Below are positions 59,717 through 64,000 of a DNA stretch of 64,000 bases, one piece after another. Position numbers and translations under genes: made by a program. The first letter of the stretch is position 1. Each line of letters starts with the position of its first letter. Below the pieces are notes generated by a model. The model did no database searches and had not been told where the DNA came from. It saw only the letters and a program-made list of their open reading frames with translations. The stretch is from Pseudomonas fluorescens (GTDB lineage Bacteria > Pseudomonadota > Gammaproteobacteria > Pseudomonadales > Pseudomonadaceae), in NCBI GenBank assembly GCA_902825215.1, contig LR782234.1, forward strand, positions 4,712,001 to 4,776,000. Direction: 5' to 3'.

Positions 59717-62569
59717 ATGAGCCAAATCAACCTCGGCACTGCCAACGAATTCATCGCCCGTCACATCGGCCCGCGCGCCGGCGACGAGCAAGCCATGCTC
59801 AACAGCCTCGGCTTCGATTCGCTCGAAGCGTTGAGCGCCAGCGTCATCCCGGAAAGCATCAAAGGCACCAGCGTGCTCGGCATGGACGACGGCCTCAGCG
59901 AAGCCGACGCCTTGGCGATGATCATATCCATCGCTGGCAAGAATCAGCTGTTCAAGACCTACATCGGCCAGGGCTACTACAACTGCCATACGCCGTCACC
60001 GATCCTGCGCAACCTGCTGGAAAACCCGGCCTGGTACACCGCGTACACGCCGTACCAGCCAGAAATTTCCCAGGGCCGCCTCGAAGCGCTGCTGAACTTC
60101 CAGACCTTGATCAGCGACCTCACCGGCCTGCCGATCGCCAACGCCTCTTTGCTCGACGAAGCCACCGCTGCTGCTGAAGCCATGACCTTCTGCAAACGCC
60201 TGAGCAAGAACAAGGGCAGCCACCAGTTCTTCGCCTCGATCCACAGCCACCCGCAAACCCTCGACGTGCTGCGCACCCGTGCCGAGCCGCTGGGCATTGA
60301 CGTGGTCGTGGGCGACGAGCGCGAATTGACCGACGTGACGCCGTTCTTCGGCGCACTGCTGCAATACCCGGCCAGCAACGGTGACGTGTTCGACTACCGC
60401 GAACTCACCGAACGCTTCCACGCCGCCAACGCTTTGGTCGCAGTGGCCGCCGATCTGCTGGCCCTGACCCTGCTGACCGCGCCGGGCGAATTCGGCGCTG
60501 ACGTCGCCATTGGTTCGGCGCAACGCTTCGGCGTGCCGCTGGGCTTCGGTGGCCCGCACGCGGCGTACTTCTCCACCAAAGATGCGTTCAAGCGCGACAT
60601 GCCGGGCCGTCTGGTCGGGGTTTCGGTTGACCGCTTCGGCAAGCCGGCGCTGCGTCTGGCCATGCAGACCCGCGAGCAACACATCCGCCGCGAAAAGGCC
60701 ACGTCGAACATCTGCACCGCGCAGGTGCTGCTGGCCAACATCGCCAGCATGTACGCCGTGTACCACGGTCCGAAAGGCCTGACCCAGATCGCCAACCGCG
60801 TGCATCACCTGACCGCGATTCTGGCCAAGGGCCTGACCGCGCTGGGCGCTAAAGTCGAGCAAGCGAGTTTCTTCGACACCCTGACTGTGGCCACCGGCGC
60901 GAACACCGCCGCGCTGCACGACAAGTCACACGCGGCGCAGATCAACCTGCGCGTCATCGATGCCGAGCGTCTGGGCCTGTCGGTCGACGAAACCACCACG
61001 CAAGCCGATATCGAAACCCTCTGGGGCCTGTTCGCTGACGGCAAGACCCTGCCGGATTTCGCCGCGCTGGCCGCTTCGGTACAAAGCACCATTCCTGCGT
61101 CGCTGGTTCGCCAGTCGCCGATTCTCAGCCACCCCGTGTTCAACCGTTATCACTCGGAAACCGAGCTGATGCGCTACCTGCGTAAACTGGCGGACAAGGA
61201 CCTGGCACTGGATCGCACGATGATCCCGCTGGGCTCGTGCACCATGAAACTCAACGCCGCGAGCGAAATGATCCCAGTGACCTGGGCCGAGTTCGGCGCC
61301 CTGCACCCGTTCGCCCCGGCCGCACAAAGTGCTGGTTATCAGCAACTGACCGATGAACTGGAAGCGATGCTCTGCGCCGCCACCGGTTACGACTCGATCT
61401 CGCTGCAACCGAACGCCGGTTCGCAAGGTGAATACGCCGGTCTGCTGGCGATCCGCGCCTATCACCAGAGCCGTGGCGACGAACGCCGCGACATCTGCCT
61501 GATCCCGTCGTCGGCCCACGGCACCAACCCGGCCACCGCCAACATGGCTGGCATGCGCGTAGTCGTCACCGCGTGTGACGCGCGTGGCAACGTCGATATC
61601 GAAGACCTGCGCGCCAAAGCCATCGAGCACCGCGAACACCTCGCCGCGCTGATGATCACTTACCCGTCGACCCACGGCGTGTTTGAAGAAGGCATCCGCG
61701 AAATCTGCGGGATCATTCATGACAACGGCGGCCAGGTGTACATCGACGGCGCCAACATGAACGCGATGGTCGGCCTCTGCGCACCGGGCAAGTTCGGCGG
61801 CGACGTTTCGCACTTGAACCTGCACAAGACTTTCTGCATCCCGCACGGCGGTGGCGGCCCTGGCGTCGGCCCGATTGGCGTCAAGTCGCACCTGACCCCG
61901 TTCCTGCCGGGCCACGGCCAGATGGAACGCAAGGAAGGCGCGGTCTGCGCGGCACCGTTCGGCAGCGCGAGCATTTTGCCGATCACCTGGATGTACATCC
62001 GCATGATGGGCGGCGCCGGTCTGAAACGCGCGTCGCAACTGGCGATCCTCAATGCCAACTACATTTCCCGTCGCCTCGAAGAGCACTACCCGGTGCTGTA
62101 CACCGGCAGCAACGGCCTGGTGGCGCACGAGTGCATTCTCGATCTGCGCCCATTGAAAGACAGCAGCGGCATCAGCGTCGATGACGTCGCCAAGCGCCTG
62201 ATCGACTTCGGCTTCCACGCTCCGACCATGTCGTTCCCGGTCGCCGGCACACTGATGATCGAGCCGACCGAAAGCGAATCCAAAGAAGAACTGGACCGCT
62301 TCTGCGACGCCATGATCCGCATCCGCGAAGAAATCCGCGCGGTGGAAAACGGCACCCTGGACAAAGATGACAACCCACTGAAAAACGCCCCGCACACCGC
62401 AGCGGAACTGGTGGGCGAGTGGACTCATCCGTACAGCCGCGAGCAAGCGGTGTACCCGGTGGCGTCGCTGGTCGAAGGCAAATACTGGCCACCGGTCGGT
62501 CGCGTCGACAACGTCTTCGGTGATCGCAACCTGGTGTGCGCCTGCCCGTCGATCGAAAGCTACGCTTAA
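59717..62569 (+). CDS. gcvP2: Glycine dehydrogenase (decarboxylating), P protein
   Basis: Codes for 950 residues, a full-length fused P protein made of two homologous halves. The PLP lysine is about Lys704 in LNLHKTFCIPHGGGGPGVGPIGVK. It decarboxylates glycine and loads the methylamine on GcvH. TGAGGAG precedes the ATG. In P. aeruginosa glyA2 would follow; here repeat DNA and sdaA follow instead. Confidence 0.96.
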   Translation: MSQINLGTANEFIARHIGPRAGDEQAMLNSLGFDSLEALSASVIPESIKGTSVLGMDDGLSEADALAMIISIAGKNQLFKTYIGQGYYNCHTPSPILRNLLENPAWYTAYTPYQPEISQGRLEALLNFQTLISDLTGLPIANASLLDEATAAAEAMTFCKRLSKNKGSHQFFASIHSHPQTLDVLRTRAEPLGIDVVVGDERELTDVTPFFGALLQYPASNGDVFDYRELTERFHAANALVAVAADLLALTLLTAPGEFGADVAIGSAQRFGVPLGFGGPHAAYFSTKDAFKRDMPGRLVGVSVDRFGKPALRLAMQTREQHIRREKATSNICTAQVLLANIASMYAVYHGPKGLTQIANRVHHLTAILAKGLTALGAKVEQASFFDTLTVATGANTAALHDKSHAAQINLRVIDAERLGLSVDETTTQADIETLWGLFADGKTLPDFAALAASVQSTIPASLVRQSPILSHPVFNRYHSETELMRYLRKLADKDLALDRTMIPLGSCTMKLNAASEMIPVTWAEFGALHPFAPAAQSAGYQQLTDELEAMLCAATGYDSISLQPNAGSQGEYAGLLAIRAYHQSRGDERRDICLIPSSAHGTNPATANMAGMRVVVTACDARGNVDIEDLRAKAIEHREHLAALMITYPSTHGVFEEGIREICGIIHDNGGQVYIDGANMNAMVGLCAPGKFGGDVSHLNLHKTFCIPHGGGGPGVGPIGVKSHLTPFLPGHGQMERKEGAVCAAPFGSASILPITWMYIRMMGGAGLKRASQLAILNANYISRRLEEHYPVLYTGSNGLVAHECILDLRPLKDSSGISVDDVAKRLIDFGFHAPTMSFPVAGTLMIEPTESESKEELDRFCDAMIRIREEIRAVENGTLDKDDNPLKNAPHTAAELVGEWTHPYSREQAVYPVASLVEGKYWPPVGRVDNVFGDRNLVCACPSIESYA

Positions 62570-62576
62570 GAGAAGC

Positions 62577-62735
62577 AGCTGCAAGCTTTGAGCTACAAGC
62601 TGCAAGTCAGGGCAGATCGGGTTCTGACTTGCGGCTGTCGTTTTGCAGCAAGCATTGCAGCATGAACACGAGCTGCAAGGAAAAGCCGATCCGCCTTTCA
62701 CTTGCAGCTTGCAGCTTGAAGCTAGCAACTGCTCC
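62577..62735. repeat. AAGCTGCAAGCT-type repeat, copy 3, between gcvP2 and sdaA
   Basis: AGCTGCAAGCTTTGAGCTACAAG on the left faces CTTGCAGCTTGCAGCTTGAAGCTAG on the right with more partial copies (GCAGCAAGCATTGCAGC) between. It fills most of the 180-bp gap, where glyA2 stands in P. aeruginosa. Confidence 0.75.
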
Positions 62736-62749
62736 GCAGGAGCCCCCCC

Positions 62750-64000
62750 ATGTCGTTAAGCGTGTTCGACCTGTTCAAGATTGGCATCGGCCCCTCCAGT
62801 TCCCACACCGTCGGCCCGATGCGCGCAGCCGCGCGTTTCGCTGAAGGTCTGCGCCGTGAAAACCTGCTTTCGGCCACTGCCAGCGTGCGCGTCGAGTTAT
62901 ATGGTTCGCTCGGTGCCACCGGCAAGGGACACGGCAGCGACAAAGCCGTGCTGCTCGGCCTCGAAGGTGAGCACCCGGACACAGTCGACACCGAAACCGT
63001 CGCCGCGCGCCTGCAAGAAATTCGCGGCAACGGACGACTGAACCTGCTCGGCGAACAGAGCATTGCGTTCAACGAGAAAGAACACCTGGCGATGATTCGC
63101 AAACCGCTGGCCTATCACCCCAACGGCATGATCTTTCGCGCTTTCGATGCGGCGGGGCTGCAGATTCGCAGCCGCGAGTACTACTCGGTGGGCGGTGGTT
63201 TTGTCGTCGATGAAGATGCGGCCGGTGCCGACCGTATCGTCGAAGACGCCACCCCGCTGACGTTCCCGTTCAAAAGCGCCAAGGACTTGCTCGGACATTG
63301 CAGCACCTACGGTCTGTCGATCAGCCAGGTGATGCTGACCAACGAAAGCGCCTGGCGCCCGGAAGCGGAGACCCGTGCTGGACTGCTGAAGATCTGGCAG
63401 GTCATGCAGGACTGTGTCGCGGCGGGTTGCCGTAACGAAGGAATCTTGCCGGGCGGACTGAAGGTCAAACGCCGGGCGGCGGCGCTGCATCGGCAACTGT
63501 GCAAATACCCCGAATCAGCGCTGCGCGATCCGCTGTCAGTGCTCGACTGGGTCAACCTGTATGCGCTGGCGGTCAACGAAGAAAACGCCAACGGCGGGCG
63601 CGTGGTCACGGCGCCAACCAACGGCGCGGCGGGGATCATTCCGGCAGTGCTGCATTACTACATGCGTTTTATCCCCGGCGCGAATAACGACGGTGTCGTG
63701 CGGTTTCTGCTGACCGCTGCGGCGATCGGCATTCTCTACAAGGAAAACGCGTCGATCTCCGGCGCCGAAGTCGGTTGTCAGGGTGAAGTCGGCGTCGCCT
63801 GCTCGATGGCGGCCGGGGCGCTGTGCGAAGTGCTCGGCGGCAGCGTGCAGCAAGTCGAGAACGCCGCGGAAATCGGCATGGAACACAACCTCGGCCTGAC
63901 CTGCGACCCGATTGGCGGGCTGGTGCAAGTGCCGTGCATCGAGCGCAACGCGATGGGCTCGGTGAAAGCCATCAACGCGGTGCGCATGGCCATGCGCGGC
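62750..64000 (+). CDS. sdaA: L-serine ammonia-lyase (deaminase), iron-sulphur type, cut by window end
   Basis: Open for 417 codons to the window edge; a full protein has about 458 residues, so about 40 are missing. It deaminates serine to pyruvate, draining serine formed from glycine. MSLSVFDLFKIGIGPSSSHTVGPM is the N-terminal beta-domain signature. The 4Fe-4S region is recognisable in GAEVGCQGEVGVACSMAAGALCEVLGG and LGLTCDPIGGLVQVPC. AGGAG precedes the ATG. Transcribed with gcvH2-gcvP2, though 180 bp of repeats intervene. Confidence 0.95.
   Translation, partial: MSLSVFDLFKIGIGPSSSHTVGPMRAAARFAEGLRRENLLSATASVRVELYGSLGATGKGHGSDKAVLLGLEGEHPDTVDTETVAARLQEIRGNGRLNLLGEQSIAFNEKEHLAMIRKPLAYHPNGMIFRAFDAAGLQIRSREYYSVGGGFVVDEDAAGADRIVEDATPLTFPFKSAKDLLGHCSTYGLSISQVMLTNESAWRPEAETRAGLLKIWQVMQDCVAAGCRNEGILPGGLKVKRRAAALHRQLCKYPESALRDPLSVLDWVNLYALAVNEENANGGRVVTAPTNGAAGIIPAVLHYYMRFIPGANNDGVVRFLLTAAAIGILYKENASISGAEVGCQGEVGVACSMAAGALCEVLGGSVQQVENAAEIGMEHNLGLTCDPIGGLVQVPCIERNAMGSVKAINAVRMAMRG

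Overview
The window is chromosomal DNA of a fluorescent pseudomonad, probably the Pseudomonas fluorescens/koreensis group. Several things point there: high GC with strong GC3 bias; many REP/REPIN palindromes (GGGAGCGAGCCTGCTCGCGA and GGGAGCTGGCTTGCCAGCGA); the Pseudomonas arrangement of Entner-Doudoroff genes (zwf-pgl-eda/hexR and gap/edd-glk-gltR-gtrS); arcDABC; fadD1-fadD2 next to phaJ1; and gcsR-gcvH2-gcvP2-sdaA. I saw no rRNA, tRNA, CRISPR, prophage, transposase or plasmid gene. The content is largely core metabolism, transport and regulation.

Layout: (1) 1-3.8 kb: end of an AlaC-type aminotransferase, then the gluconate module gntK-gntP (minus) divergent from gntR. (2) 3.9-12.7 kb: LysR regulator divergent from a PACE efflux pump, an MFS transporter, a helical protein of unknown function, a BdlA-like PAS-PAS chemoreceptor, a GNAT acetyltransferase, peptide deformylase, a YihY membrane protein, CsbD, and a small unknown protein. 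(3) 12.8-18.3 kb: lipid module fadD1, fadD2, an alpha/beta hydrolase and phaJ1. (4) 18.3-21.1 kb: a PA2169-type four-helix protein, a DUF3820 protein, a class V PLP enzyme, and an intradiol-dioxygenase-like protein that seems to lack the iron ligands. (5) 21.2-40.2 kb: one continuous glucose regulon: zwf-pgl-eda with hexR, aldose-6-P mutarotase, porin OprB, ABC transporter GtsABCD, an AGE-family epimerase, the GtrS/GltR two-component system, glk, edd and gap. (6) 40.4-45.5 kb: heme acquisition (ECF sigma, FecR-like anti-sigma, TonB-dependent heme receptor, PigA/HemO-type heme oxygenase). (7) 45.6-49.9 kb: YbaN protein, a dCache chemoreceptor, a class III CoA-transferase. (8) 50-57.2 kb: arginine deiminase pathway arcDABC with a second, divergent arcD paralogue, and a DUF5064 protein. 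(9) 57.4-64 kb: GcsR enhancer-binding regulator, then gcvH2, gcvP2 and sdaA (cut by the window edge) for glycine and serine breakdown.

How the genes work together: glucose crosses the outer membrane by OprB and the inner membrane by GtsABCD under GtrS/GltR control. Glk, Zwf, Pgl, Edd, Eda and Gap carry it through the Entner-Doudoroff route. HexR-type operators (TTGT-N7-ACAA) lie in the gap/edd divergent region, and a variant lies in the zwf/hexR region. Gluconate enters by GntP and joins through GntK; GntR-like sites flank those genes. CA-rich Hfq/Crc-type leader motifs recur in front of gntP, gtsA, oprB, the AGE gene, gltR and gap, so the whole regulon is probably under carbon catabolite repression.

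I found no convincing wholly new system. The best leads are regulatory and comparative: a shared promoter element in front of gtsA and the AGE gene; a perfect GACAGCGCTGTC palindrome between gntK and gntP; GcsR boxes with a sigma-54 promoter; loss of glyA2 from the gcv operon with repeat DNA in its place; the inverted arcD pair with an AT-rich spacer; and REPINs or other repeats placed inside operons.
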